Shown: positions 36,415 through 45,741, numbered from the stretch's first letter. The stretch: 64,000 bases of DNA from Pseudodesulfovibrio sp. JC047 (GCF_010468615.1 NZ_WUEH01000007.1:97766-161765), one strand, 5' to 3'. Program-made: numbers and translations. Notes: generated by a model not told the origin, from the letters alone.

Positions 36415-37848
36415 TTATGCGTTCATTTTTTTCAATTTGAGGCTTAATGCCTGCTGTGAAATGCCGAGAATTCGTGCGGCCGCGCTCTGGTTGCCGCCAG
36501 ACCGTTCCATGGCCGTGTGAATGAGCGTGGTCGAAATTTTGGTGACGACTTCCTTGAGCGGTGGGATTTTTTCCGGAGAGAAATTCAGGCTTTCCCAAGA
36601 CTGTTCTTCTTCGGGGTGCGGAGTGTCCTGTTCCAGCAGATCTTCATTGATAATGTGCTTTTTGAAACTGGCGGAGGACAGCATTCGGGAACAGTGCTGA
36701 CTCACTGCATCGCTGGCCATGGCCTTGAATTCGCGAATGTTTCCGGGAAAGGAGTAGGTTCGCAGAAAATTGATGAGTTCAGGATGGTAGGCCGGTTTCG
36801 TTTTTCCCTGCTCTGTTGCTTCACATTCGAGGAAATAGTCCAGCAACAAGGGAATATCTCCGAGCCGCTCCCGCAGCGGGGGCAGGGTCACCTGATGTCC
36901 AACCAGCCTATAATACAAATCTTCCCTGAATTTTTTACTTTTTTTCAAGGCTGTCAGGTTCTTTAAGGTGGAAGTCACCACCCGGACATTCGCTTTTTTG
37001 GGCAGATCGGATCCCACCGGAAAATATTCCTGCTCCTGCAATAGTCGGAGGAGCTTGACCTGTGAACTCAGACTGAGGTCCCCGATTTCATCGAGAAACA
37101 GCGTGCCGCCGTTGGCTTGTTCCACCAGCCCCTTCCGTGCCTTGTCCGCTCCTGTGAATGCGCCACGAACATGACCGAAGAGGGAGTCCGCAAATACCGG
37201 GTCGTCAAAGGCCGCCACGTTGACCGCGACGAATTCGCCAGTGCGATTGCTCAACTGATGAATGGCCTGGGCAATGAGTTCTTTGCCGGTACCGGTTTCT
37301 CCGGTGATGAGAATGGGGTTCTGGCTTCCGGCCACGGCTTCACAGTATTTGAAGATCGATAGCATTTTTGGGTCTTGCGTGAGTATCTTTGTGAATACTT
37401 CGGGGGCTTTCAGTTTTGTTTCGAGGATCTGTTCGCGAAGTCGTGCATTTTCCTGTTCCATGTCCCTGAATTCGAGGGTGCTTCGAATCCGTTTGGCCAG
37501 TTCATTTTTGTCAACGGGTTTGAAAATGTAATCTCGTGCCCCGTCCCGCATACACTGGATCACGGATTTTCCGTCGCTGACGGCTGAAACGATGATGATC
37601 GGGAGCCACGGGTATTTTTCCTTGAGCATCTTGAGCAGCGTCGGGCCGGAGATGTTTGGCATGACCATGTCGAGCAGGACAAGGCTCAGTGGGTTTTTTT
37701 CAACCATGGACATCACTTTTCGGCTGTCTTCACAGGTCATGACATTCGTGTACCCCGATGCAAACAGGGCCATTTCAAAACTTTGCAACGCAGATTTTTC
37801 ATCATCGACAACAAGAATAGGATGTGAAGGGCATAAATGTTTTTTCAT
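36415..37848 (-). CDS. NtrC-family sigma-54-dependent response regulator
   Basis: 477 residues. The receiver domain has the acidic pair VVDDE, phospho-acceptor Asp60 in LLDMVMP and the lysine in IFKPVDK. The AAA+ domain has GETGTGKE, the sigma-54 contact loop GAFTGA and GGTLFLDEIGD. A Fis-type HTH closes the protein (NQSAAARILGISQQALSLKL). It lies 19 bases after the sensor kinase gene. With sigma-54 promoters before fmdB and amiF, it is the likely activator of both. Confidence 0.93.
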   Translation of the reverse strand: MKKHLCPSHPILVVDDEKSALQSFEMALFASGYTNVMTCEDSRKVMSMVEKNPLSLVLLDMVMPNISGPTLLKMLKEKYPWLPIIIVSAVSDGKSVIQCMRDGARDYIFKPVDKNELAKRIRSTLEFRDMEQENARLREQILETKLKAPEVFTKILTQDPKMLSIFKYCEAVAGSQNPILITGETGTGKELIAQAIHQLSNRTGEFVAVNVAAFDDPVFADSLFGHVRGAFTGADKARKGLVEQANGGTLFLDEIGDLSLSSQVKLLRLLQEQEYFPVGSDLPKKANVRVVTSTLKNLTALKKSKKFREDLYYRLVGHQVTLPPLRERLGDIPLLLDYFLECEATEQGKTKPAYHPELINFLRTYSFPGNIREFKAMASDAVSQHCSRMLSSASFKKHIINEDLLEQDTPHPEEEQSWESLNFSPEKIPPLKEVVTKISTTLIHTAMERSGGNQSAAARILGISQQALSLKLKKMNA

Positions 37849-37867
37849 AATTCACCTCATTTACGAT

Positions 37868-40800
37868 CTATTGAACTCGATTGGAGCTGGTGAATGACAA
37901 AGTGACACATGTGCCGTGTCCCTTTTTTGAGTCAATACTGATTTCACCGCCATGCTCCTTGATAATTCCCGCCGAAACAGACAACCCGAGACCGGTGCCT
38001 CCCCATTCTCTTTTGGTCGTGTAGAATGGATCGCGAACGTGCTTCAGATCTTCTTTTGCAATGCCGACTCCTTGATCGGTAATTTTGAAATAGATTTTTT
38101 CATTTATTGCGTATGTCTCTATGAGGATTGGGTCTTTTTTGCTGTTTAACGCCTGACAGGAGTTCTGAATCAGGTTGACGAGCACCTGCTCGATGCGGCG
38201 GAGGTCTCCGGTAAATGTCGGTAGTTCGTCACTGGTCAGGATGATGAAATTGTCCGTGCTGTTCTTGATTAGATTGGTGAGCAGCATGTGTGCCGATCTG
38301 AACGCCTTGTTGATGTCTACTTCGCCGTCCATTTTGACCGGAGATTGCCGAGAGTAGTCTTTCAGGTTTCGGACAATGGTGGACACTCGATCCGCCCCTT
38401 CATTGATGCCAAGAAGCAGTTTGGGGATACTTGTCTGGACGTAATCCAAAGGCAGGTTGCCGATCCAGATGTCATCATCATCCTGGTTTTGCTGACTCAG
38501 GTATTCCATCATGCCTTGCCAGATTTCATTCATTGTCTGTGAATTCAGGCTGATGAGGTTCAACGGGTTGTTGATTTCATGCGCCATTCCGGACACGAGA
38601 ATACCAAGCGAAGCCATCTTGTCGGCCTGGTGGAGTGATTTGTAGCTTTGTTCAAGCTCTTTGGTCCGTTTATCGATTTTTTCTTCCAGACTTTCATTGA
38701 GATCTTTCAGCCGCTTCCGGTTTTCTTTCAGGGCCTTGTCCGCTTTTTTCTGACGGTTGATATCGTTGAGTAACCAGATGACGCCCTGGTTCGGATTGCC
38801 GGAATCAATGGCACTGATTGACAGCTTGCGCCATTCGCTTTCCGTCTCATTGAGTTGTAATGGCATTTCACAATTGTAATGGCGGCCTTGGCGAAGGAAG
38901 TCTTCGGAATCCCTTTTCACTCGGGCATAGAGTTTCTTATCGAGAAACAGTTCTTCTGTGGTCTTTGGACGTTTCGTCCCGCGTGGAATAAAGCAGATGT
39001 CAAGGAATCTGGTGTTGCACCATTTCAATTTCGACTTGACCACAAAGGCAATGCCAATGGTGGCATTTTCCAAAATCATTTTTTGCTGTTTACTTGTTTT
39101 ATTAAGCTTTTCACTGATTCGTTTGCGAGCGTGAACTTCCTGTTCCAGTTCGTCGATCTGGAAGGCAAGCTCTTCCTCCACCTCGATTCGGCGTTCCTGT
39201 ATGAGCGTGAACCACCAAACCCAGACGGCGATGATGAGCAGGGTAAAAATGTAGATGGTGATGACGTACCATTTGAAGTTCTGCCAGAGTTGATAGTCCG
39301 AGTGTTCGGACAGGAAAACGCTGGACGAAAAGATGACGCCGAGGACAACGGAGATGATCAGATAATGCTGGAGAAAACGTTTCGCTTTTTTCATGAAAGC
39401 TTCTCTGGGTGAGGGCGTCTGCTGCTTTTGTTGCTTCAAATCAACATGTTCGCACTTCCCACCGCAAATGCTGTCCAGAACGCAACACAGCGAGCAGATG
39501 TGACTATTGCGATTTGGGCAATAGACCATTTCATTTTGTCCGTATTCCTTTTCACAAATGGGACAGGTCATGATGCTGTCATTCTGGACCACGGTATTTT
39601 CACGCCGGATATAATATTTGCCTTTGGTGATGATGGCGACCAGCGGGGCGACGATAAAGGCGACGGAAAAGGCGATCAGCGTGGAAAAGGACTTTCCGTA
39701 GATGCCGAAAAGGCCGAAATAGGCGGGGATGGCCGTTGCCAGCGAAACAAGCAGGGAGATAATCCCGACGGGGTTGATATTATAGAGATATGCCCGTTTG
39801 TATTCTATTGTTTTGGGTGCGATGCCGAGCGGTTTTATGAGTGTCAGGTCCGCGACGATCGTTCCAATCCATGAAAGGGCGAAGATTGCATAAATGAACA
39901 GCATTGAGTGCATGGTTCGGAAAACACCTAATTGGGCGAAGAGAATGGACATGAGGATGTTGAATAACAGCCAGACCGCTCGTCCCGGGTGGCTTCCCGT
40001 GATCCGTGAAAAGAAGTTCGACCAGGCGAGTGATCCCGCATAGGCATTGGTCGCGTTGATTTTGACCTGACAGATGATAATGTAGATCGTCACCAGCAAC
40101 AGCGCATAGTGGGGATTGTCGATCACGGTTTCGTAGACATTGAGATAGAGTTGGACCGTGTCGATTGTTTCGCCTGTGACGGTGTTTCCGGTCTCGATGA
40201 AAAGGACGACCAGAAAAGCCCCGCAGAGAATCTTGAGCGCGCCGATGACAATCCAGCCCGGACCGGCAGAGAGGACGGCCAGCCACCACTTGAAGGAATT
40301 CTCTTTTGTCTTGTCCGGCAGAAAACGAAGATAGTCAACTTGTTCACCTATTTGCGGGATAAGTGAAAAGAGCACGGAAAGGGCTGACCCAAAGAGGAAC
40401 GGGTCAAATGCGCCAGTGCCAGCGTGGTTTTCATAGGACATCCATCGAGAAACGCTGTCCGGATCGGTGTAAATAATGATGGCTATTGGGGCAATCCATA
40501 AAAAAAGCCACAGAAATTGCGTATAGTTATGGAGTTTGTTGATGACGGTGATGCCGTAAAAGGAAAATGGGATGATAATCAGGGAACAGAACAGGTAGCC
40601 GATGGGGAGTGGGATATCAAAGCACAGGTACACAGCCTGTGCCATGATGGTTGTTTCGATCGCGAAAAAGATGATGGTGAAAAAGGCATAGATCAGTGAT
40701 GTGATCGTGGAGCCGATGTACCCGAATCCTGCCCCTCGGGTGAGCAGGTCGATGTCGATGTTCTCTTTTGATGCGTGGTAGGCAATCGGAATGCCGGTAA

Positions 40801-41041
40801 GAAAGATGACGATTCCCAACGAGAGTATCGCCCAGAGTGAATTCGCGAATCCATAGTTTATTATAAGTAATGCGCCGATGGCTTCCAGTGCGAGAAAGGA
40901 GATTCCTCCCAGAGCGGTGCTGGCTATCTGCCATTCCGGCCAGCGTCTGAAACTTTTGCTGACCCGACGAAGAGAAAAATCTTCGATGGCGGTGTTTGTG
41001 ACGAGCAGATTGTATGTTCGCTGTTGCCGGGGCGTTTTCAA
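37868..41041 (-). CDS. NCS1 transporter-histidine kinase chimera
   Basis: 1057 residues from a TTG start at 41041 with AAGGAG five bases upstream; an ATG-containing 60-residue upstream extension looks non-coding. Residues ~25-480 form a ~12-span NCS1 (purine/cytosine/allantoin permease-like) module (FLALEAIGALLIINYGFANS, TNAYAGSLAWSNFFSRITG). A Cys-rich ribbon follows (CPICEKEYGQ, CPNRNSHICSLCC), then two spans, a coiled coil and a PAS-like domain. The kinase core has H821 (SGMAHEINNPLN), N-box LVNLIQNSCQAL and G-box GTGLGLSVSAGI. It probably senses an external amide, such as formamide, and phosphorylates the adjacent regulator. Confidence 0.88.
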   Translation of the reverse strand: MKTPRQQRTYNLLVTNTAIEDFSLRRVSKSFRRWPEWQIASTALGGISFLALEAIGALLIINYGFANSLWAILSLGIVIFLTGIPIAYHASKENIDIDLLTRGAGFGYIGSTITSLIYAFFTIIFFAIETTIMAQAVYLCFDIPLPIGYLFCSLIIIPFSFYGITVINKLHNYTQFLWLFLWIAPIAIIIYTDPDSVSRWMSYENHAGTGAFDPFLFGSALSVLFSLIPQIGEQVDYLRFLPDKTKENSFKWWLAVLSAGPGWIVIGALKILCGAFLVVLFIETGNTVTGETIDTVQLYLNVYETVIDNPHYALLLVTIYIIICQVKINATNAYAGSLAWSNFFSRITGSHPGRAVWLLFNILMSILFAQLGVFRTMHSMLFIYAIFALSWIGTIVADLTLIKPLGIAPKTIEYKRAYLYNINPVGIISLLVSLATAIPAYFGLFGIYGKSFSTLIAFSVAFIVAPLVAIITKGKYYIRRENTVVQNDSIMTCPICEKEYGQNEMVYCPNRNSHICSLCCVLDSICGGKCEHVDLKQQKQQTPSPREAFMKKAKRFLQHYLIISVVLGVIFSSSVFLSEHSDYQLWQNFKWYVITIYIFTLLIIAVWVWWFTLIQERRIEVEEELAFQIDELEQEVHARKRISEKLNKTSKQQKMILENATIGIAFVVKSKLKWCNTRFLDICFIPRGTKRPKTTEELFLDKKLYARVKRDSEDFLRQGRHYNCEMPLQLNETESEWRKLSISAIDSGNPNQGVIWLLNDINRQKKADKALKENRKRLKDLNESLEEKIDKRTKELEQSYKSLHQADKMASLGILVSGMAHEINNPLNLISLNSQTMNEIWQGMMEYLSQQNQDDDDIWIGNLPLDYVQTSIPKLLLGINEGADRVSTIVRNLKDYSRQSPVKMDGEVDINKAFRSAHMLLTNLIKNSTDNFIILTSDELPTFTGDLRRIEQVLVNLIQNSCQALNSKKDPILIETYAINEKIYFKITDQGVGIAKEDLKHVRDPFYTTKREWGGTGLGLSVSAGIIKEHGGEISIDSKKGHGTCVTLSFTSSNRVQ

Positions 41042-41444
41042 AGCAGCTCCTTTTGTGACTGACGAGCACCCTTTGGGTCCATGACCGGAAACGTTACGAT
41101 CATGTCCGTGGATGCGGTGAATTCTCACATTCGCAGAGAAGGCTCTGTGGCGAGAGGACATGTACTGTTCAAGACAATGTGATGGTGCGGATCTGCCTTC
41201 CTCCTGCAAAAGCCAGCCCAATCCATTTTTTATTCAGTGGACATGGTCTCGATGTCGTTCTTCCGTTTTATTTTTTCGTTATTTGTCGCTCGAGTACGTT
41301 ATTTCTATAATCGAAACACCTTAAATCATTGACTAAATAGATATGATCTACATAGAGTGGATTGAAATTATTTTCAAGGTATCCGCTCAGAATACGTGTT
41401 TTGCACAGCAGTGAAATTCAGAACTCCTACCAACTTTGTTGTAT

Positions 41445-41532
41445 CTACAATCGTACTTGTAGGACGAACAATGTGCGTTGTAGCGGCGTTTTTTGAGGGT
41501 CGGGCAGAGTGGCTGCACCATGTTTCTTGTAG
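41445..41532. promoter_or_regulatory. Candidate activator sites upstream of amiF
   Basis: CTACAA-N6-TTGTAG at 41445-41462 is an inverted repeat about 155 bases upstream of the -24 element. Extra half-sites TTGTAG occur at 41478-41483 and 41527-41532, and TTGTA overlaps on the left at 41439. Confidence 0.55.
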
Positions 41533-41608
41533 GCTGGTCGTGTGAATTGAGTGCCGTGCTTTGTATTAAGTCTCAATATATTAATATGTTAAGACTATTT
41601 TAAGGTGT

Positions 41609-41624
41609 TGGCACGATACTGGCT
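41609..41624 (+). promoter_or_regulatory. Sigma-54 promoter of amiF
   Basis: TGGCACGATACTGGCT has GG and GC separated by exactly ten bases. Transcription would start near 41635, about 80 bases before the amiF start. Confidence 0.78.
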
Positions 41625-41716
41625 TTAGGGTGAATGAGCGCTCGAGAGTCACTGTAATAAAGATTGTCACTAATTGCGATCTTCATAACAATTCACTAAT
41701 TAATTGGAGGTTTTAA

Positions 41717-42721
41717 ATGGGAAGCATCGGCAGCATGAATCGTCCGACTGAAGGTATGCTCATGGGATTGGTCCAGTATCCTGTGCCCATTGTTAACTCG
41801 CGCCGCGACATCGAAGCAAATATCGACAGAATTTGTGAAGCTACGGCGAACACCAAAGCCGGCTATCCCGGCATGGATCTCATCGTTTGGCCGGAATACA
41901 GCTCGCAGGGTCTGAATACAAAGAAATGGGTGAGCGACGAGTTCCTGCTTGATGTCGAAGGTCCTCTGTTCCAACGCTATGCCCAGACGTGTAAGGAAAA
42001 TGACATTTGGGGATTGTTCTCGCTCATGGAGCGGAACCCCAACAAGGATCAGATGCCTTACAACACCGCCGTCATCTTCAATAACAAGGGTGAACTTGCT
42101 CTGAAATATCGCAAGTTGAATCCTTGGGTTCCCATTGAACCCTGGATGCCTGGTGACCTCGGCCAGCCCGTTTGTGACGGTCCTGGCGGTAGCAAGCTCT
42201 CTGTCTGTATCTGCCATGACGGCATGTTCCCGGAACAGGCTCGTGAAGCCGCGTACAAGGGCTGCAACGTCTACATCCGTATCTCCGGCTACAGCACCCA
42301 GGTCAATGACCAGTGGATGCTGACCAACCGTTCCAACGCATGGCAGAACCTGATGTACACCGCGTCCGTCAACCTCGCTGGTTACGATGGTGTCTTCTAC
42401 TACTTTGGCGAAGGCCAGGTGTGCAACTTCGACGGAACCACCATCCAGCAGGGTCACCGTAACCCCTGGGAAATCGTCACCGCTGAAGTGTTCCCGAAAA
42501 TGGCAGACCAGGCTCGCAAGGACTGGGGCCTGGAAAACAACATCTACAACCTTGGAACCCGTGGCTACGTCGCAGTTCCCGGTGGTGTGAAAGAATGCCC
42601 CTATACCTGGGTCAAGGACTTCGCAAAGGGCGAATACAGATTGCCTTGGGAAGATGAAATCAAGATTCAAGACGGTTCCATTTATGGATACCCGACAACT
42701 GGGGAACGTTTCGGCCTCTAG
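41717..42721 (+). CDS. amiF: Formamidase
   Basis: 334 residues, exactly the length of Helicobacter pylori AmiF and very similar along its length as recalled (MGSIGSM start, TGERFGL-type end). The nitrilase triad sits at E60 (WPEYSSQG), K133 (YRKLNPW) and C166 (CICHDG), the same numbering as AmiF. AmiF, unlike AmiE, is selective for formamide, giving formate and ammonia in the cytoplasm. GGAGG lies six bases before the ATG. It is divergent from the sensor kinase and has its own sigma-54 promoter. Confidence 0.95.
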   Translation: MGSIGSMNRPTEGMLMGLVQYPVPIVNSRRDIEANIDRICEATANTKAGYPGMDLIVWPEYSSQGLNTKKWVSDEFLLDVEGPLFQRYAQTCKENDIWGLFSLMERNPNKDQMPYNTAVIFNNKGELALKYRKLNPWVPIEPWMPGDLGQPVCDGPGGSKLSVCICHDGMFPEQAREAAYKGCNVYIRISGYSTQVNDQWMLTNRSNAWQNLMYTASVNLAGYDGVFYYFGEGQVCNFDGTTIQQGHRNPWEIVTAEVFPKMADQARKDWGLENNIYNLGTRGYVAVPGGVKECPYTWVKDFAKGEYRLPWEDEIKIQDGSIYGYPTTGERFGL

Positions 42722-42745
42722 GCTGACCCAGTGACCATTTGAGTC

Positions 42746-42781
42746 GCCGGGATCTGTGAGGCCATACCTTCAAATCCCGGC
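42746..42781 (+). other. Hairpin after amiF
   Basis: GCCGGGAT/ATCCCGGC stem around a 20-base loop, 24 bases after the stop and lacking a T-run. It may cooperate with the stronger terminator at 42847. Confidence 0.45.
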
Positions 42782-42846
42782 TGATATCAAATGAAACGAC
42801 ATACGGCATAGCTACTCGGTGCATGCAGCTTGGCTGCATCTTGCAC

Positions 42847-42879
42847 AAACGCCCGCGAATTGGTCATTCGCGGGCGTTT
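42847..42879 (+). terminator. Terminator of the amiF transcript
   Basis: A perfect 13-bp stem (AAACGCCCGCGAA and complement, loop TTGGTCA); the stem ends in TTT and CGTTGTT follows. With A residues leading the stem it could also act on the minus strand. Confidence 0.75.
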
Positions 42880-43027
42880 CGTTGTTCATGTTCCGTTTCT
42901 TTCGAGATAAAAACATGGCGCACGCCCAAACGGGAAATTGTACCCGGTCAAAAGAAGACCACATCAAGAGACCGCTCGTCAGGGCGAGTGGGTTCATGAT
43001 CTGTTTGAAGAGGTGGAGCCGTGATAC

Positions 43028-43156
43028 TTAAACGGAGTGCTTTTTCCTGAGCCACCCCTTGATGACGATTTCAATCAGAATGATTGTTCCGGGAACAGCG
43101 ATTCCACCGCAGATGAAGCCTTTCCAGAAGGGAGAGAGAGTTGTCCACCAGTCCAT
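43028..43156 (-). CDS. Predicted 42-residue membrane protein
   Basis: The frame reads MDWWTTLSPFWKGFICGG, then a hydrophobic span (IAVPGTIILIEIVI) and a basic tail KGWLRKKHS. The Trp-rich start, single span and positive-inside tail are protein-like. The ribosome site is weak. It lies alone between amiF and cas3 on the opposite strand; no function can be given. Confidence 0.45.
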   Translation of the reverse strand: MDWWTTLSPFWKGFICGGIAVPGTIILIEIVIKGWLRKKHSV

Positions 43157-43425
43157 GTCGTATCTCGCTTGGCGTCGTGCAATGTTGGAGCATGACCGAA
43201 GTGGATATGCACCGGCTCCACTCAGTCCTTGCCAAGTTTATTTTTTTCCAGTGTTTCACCATTTTTTATATAAAGTAAAGAAGATAAAAACTGCTTGGAG
43301 CTGGTCATTCTTTTCGCTGGAATGAGTGCTGTTTTATCCTATTTTAGGAGTTTATCGTTGCTCTTACGTTATGGGAGTGTCTATGCTATTCGATTTTAGC
43401 AGCAACGAATAATACAGGATTTGCT
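43157..43425. promoter_or_regulatory. Region upstream of the cas operon
   Basis: This gap should hold the cas3 promoter. AT-rich sequence and an inverted pair CGTTGCT/AGCAACG (43353 to about 43407) occur just before cas3. No individual promoter is assigned with confidence. Confidence 0.35.
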
Positions 43426-45594
43426 ATGCACTATTACGCTCATACGAAAGAGGATTCAGGGCCGGAAACGTGGCAGTCGTTGGATGACCATTTGCAGAAT
43501 GTGGCCCGGCTGACAGCACAGCGATGTCGGCCATTCAACGCGGAGGAATGGGGGCGTCTGATCGGGGCGACGCATGATATCGGGAAGAAAAATCCACTGT
43601 TTCAAAAACGGTTGACCGGCGAAAATCGTGATCACGCCGATCACAAGGGGGCCGGAGCCTCGTTGATGGCATCTCGAAAAAGCCAGTTCGGGCATATCGC
43701 CGCGTTGTGTATTGGCGGACACCATGGTGGCCTACCGGACTATCATGGCAATGAAAACGGCCGTTCCTTAAAGAAGTGTATGAAAGAGGGCTATCACCTC
43801 TCCGACGATGAGATTGGTGATGCCGCTGACTTTGAGGACCCGACATTGCCTTTTGTGCCAAGGTCTTCTTTTGAATGTGCCTTTTTCACGCGGATGCTGT
43901 TTTCCGCGCTGGTGGATGCGGATTTTCTGGATACCGAAGCCTTCATGGATGCGAAGCAAAGCGGTTGGCGAAAACCGGGACCGTCATTGGCGGAACTTGC
44001 CGAGGCCCTGGATCGTCGATTGGCGTCCTTTGACCATAACGGGAGGATCAATGCGCTGCGGGCCGAGATCCTGGCCCATTGTCGGGCCAAGGCCAGCCTC
44101 GAACCGGGATTATTCACCCTGACGGTTCCCACGGGGGGCGGCAAGACATTGACCTCCATGGCCTTTGCCTTGGATCACGCCCGTATTCATCATAAACGGC
44201 GAGTGATCTACGTGGTGCCGTATACCTCGATCATCGAGCAGAATGCGCGGGTTTTTCGCGATATTTTCCCTGCCAATACCGTGATTGAACATCAGAGCAC
44301 ATTTGATGGGGAGACCATTTTTGATCGGGAGGACAATGCGCAGGAATCTTCGGAGAGCAGGCGGCATCGGTTGGCATGTGAGAATTGGGATTCACCTGTG
44401 GTTGTGACCACCAATGTGCAGTTCTTCGAATCGCTGTTTGCGTCCAAGACCTCGAAATGCCGCAAGCTGCATAATTTGTCAGACGCCGTGATCGTGCTTG
44501 ATGAAGTGCAGATGTTGCCTGTCGAATTCATGACCCCGTGCTTGCGGGCCATTGAAGAGCTGGCCTCGCACTACGGGGCGAGCGTTGTCCTGTGTACCGC
44601 GACGCAACCCGCCTTGCGCAAGGAGGATTTTGCGGTCGGGCTGTCTGGTTTGACCGAAGAGCGGGAACTCGCACCCGACCCGAAGCGGATGCACGAGGCC
44701 TTCAGGCGTACCACGTTGCATAAATGTGGAGAAGTGGCACTGGATGCGGTCGCGGCCATGGTTCGGGAGCGGGAGCAGGTGTTGTGTATTGTCAATACCC
44801 GGGGCCGGGCCGCCGAGCTGTTCGATATGGTCCGGGGTGAACCGGGGGCGTTGCACTTGAGTGCGGTGATGTGTCCAGCCCATCGTTCTCGGCGGCTGAA
44901 TGACATTCGTGCCGCATTGGCTGCCGGGGAATCATGTCGGGTTGTGAGCACACAGCTTGTGGAAGCGGGAGTGGATGTCTCATTTCCCGAAGTGATCCGG
45001 GAGATCGCGGGGCTGGATTCCATCACCCAGGCCGCTGGCCGGTGCAATCGGGAAGGGGAAAGCGACGAGCTGGCCCCGGTGCATGTCTTTCAACCAACCG
45101 AGGGATTGCCGCAGGTTTTCAAGAGTCAGGCCCATCATACGGAAACGGTCCTTCGACAGTACAAGGACGCGTTTTCACCGGATGCAATGCTTCTGTATTT
45201 CAGCTATCATTATTGGTTGCAGCAGGATCTGTTCGACAAAAAACATATTATGAAACTTTTGAGTAATGACGAGGGTGAATGGAAATTCAAGCAGGCGGCA
45301 CAGGATTTCCGTTTGATCGATAGCCCCATGGTGCCAATCATCATTCCCTATGATGAACGCGCTGAAGAGCTGGTTCGTTCGCTTCATTATGTCGAATCTC
45401 CGGGGGCCATCCAGCGAGAGCTGCAACAGTATACGGTGCAGATATATACCCATCAATTGGAGGCTCTTGATGCGATCGGAGCGGTGGAGTTTGTGGCTGA
45501 CACTTATGCAGTGCTCAGTCGGCAGGAATTGTATGACGACCAGCTTGGCCTGACCTTCCCCAAGGCGGCCCAGCCGGAAGATTTTTTGGCGTAA
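43426..45594 (+). CDS. cas3: Type I-C CRISPR helicase-nuclease Cas3
   Basis: 722 residues. The N-terminal HD nuclease has DDHLQNVA, GATHDIGK and the following His cluster. The helicase has Walker A PTGGGKTLTS, the DEVQ box (VLDEVQML), CTATQPAL, STQLVEAGVDVSFP and QAAGRCNREG. It degrades DNA marked by Cascade. The last six residues (PEDFLA) and their DNA recur as a fragment 560 bases downstream. It is first in the cas operon, which is interrupted by the small-gene module before cas5. Confidence 0.96.
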   Translation: MHYYAHTKEDSGPETWQSLDDHLQNVARLTAQRCRPFNAEEWGRLIGATHDIGKKNPLFQKRLTGENRDHADHKGAGASLMASRKSQFGHIAALCIGGHHGGLPDYHGNENGRSLKKCMKEGYHLSDDEIGDAADFEDPTLPFVPRSSFECAFFTRMLFSALVDADFLDTEAFMDAKQSGWRKPGPSLAELAEALDRRLASFDHNGRINALRAEILAHCRAKASLEPGLFTLTVPTGGGKTLTSMAFALDHARIHHKRRVIYVVPYTSIIEQNARVFRDIFPANTVIEHQSTFDGETIFDREDNAQESSESRRHRLACENWDSPVVVTTNVQFFESLFASKTSKCRKLHNLSDAVIVLDEVQMLPVEFMTPCLRAIEELASHYGASVVLCTATQPALRKEDFAVGLSGLTEERELAPDPKRMHEAFRRTTLHKCGEVALDAVAAMVREREQVLCIVNTRGRAAELFDMVRGEPGALHLSAVMCPAHRSRRLNDIRAALAAGESCRVVSTQLVEAGVDVSFPEVIREIAGLDSITQAAGRCNREGESDELAPVHVFQPTEGLPQVFKSQAHHTETVLRQYKDAFSPDAMLLYFSYHYWLQQDLFDKKHIMKLLSNDEGEWKFKQAAQDFRLIDSPMVPIIIPYDERAEELVRSLHYVESPGAIQRELQQYTVQIYTHQLEALDAIGAVEFVADTYAVLSRQELYDDQLGLTFPKAAQPEDFLA
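45573..45593 (+). repeat. Direct repeat, left copy (3' end of cas3)
   Basis: 21 bases beginning GCCGGAAGATTTT and ending GGCGTA are identical to 46130-46150. The copies bracket the inserted guide RNA and small membrane gene. Confidence 0.8.
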
Positions 45595-45635
45595 GTAAAG
45601 TTGACCTAAAAAAAATATTGGTGCAAGTTTAGTTT

Positions 45636-45701
45636 ATGAAGAGGTTGGTGTGGATTGAAACACTAGGTTGAATGATTTTAGAATGTCGCTGACCTCTTCA
45701 T
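45636..45701 (+). ncRNA. CreA-like solitary guide RNA (degenerate mini-CRISPR)
   Basis: GTGGATTGAAAC at 45650-45661 is identical to the last 12 bases of the array repeat and includes the full 11-base type I-C 5' handle. A 23-base pseudo-spacer follows (45662-45684), then GTCGCT (45685-45690), equal to the first six bases of the repeat. An exact 10-bp inverted repeat, ATGAAGAGGT/ACCTCTTCAT, encloses the whole. The usual repeat stem (CGCTCCC/GGGAGCG) is missing, so processing may differ from ordinary crRNA. The pseudo-spacer matches the start of the next gene behind a TTC PAM. The likely role is to guide Cascade to repress that gene. Confidence 0.75.
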
Positions 45702-45712
45702 ATTTTGATGAC

Positions 45713-45741
45713 TTGACAAGGTCTTCTATTTGCGTTATCGT
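45713..45741 (+). promoter_or_regulatory. Promoter of the small membrane gene
   Basis: A perfect TTGACA (45713-45718), 17 bases, then TATCGT (45736-45741). Transcription would start near 45748 and meet the guide-matching site 30 bases later. Confidence 0.6.

Larger units (their letters stand above)
41042..41716. other. Divergent control region between the sensor kinase and amiF
   Basis: 675 bases without a convincing gene. It holds the CTACAA/TTGTAG sites (41445-41532), the amiF sigma-54 promoter (41609-41624) and an AT-rich stretch at 41560-41605. A kinase promoter on the minus strand was not identified. Confidence 0.6.

Noticed and set aside
41042..41221. 60-residue N-terminal extension of the sensor kinase
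   Set aside because: It is rich in His/Arg/Cys, unlike the family, and a TTG with a good ribosome site starts just before the transporter domain.
41357..41367. GTGGATTGAAA upstream of amiF, resembling the crRNA handle
   Set aside because: The final C is missing, no pseudo-repeat follows and no matching PAM-flanked target was seen. Probably chance.
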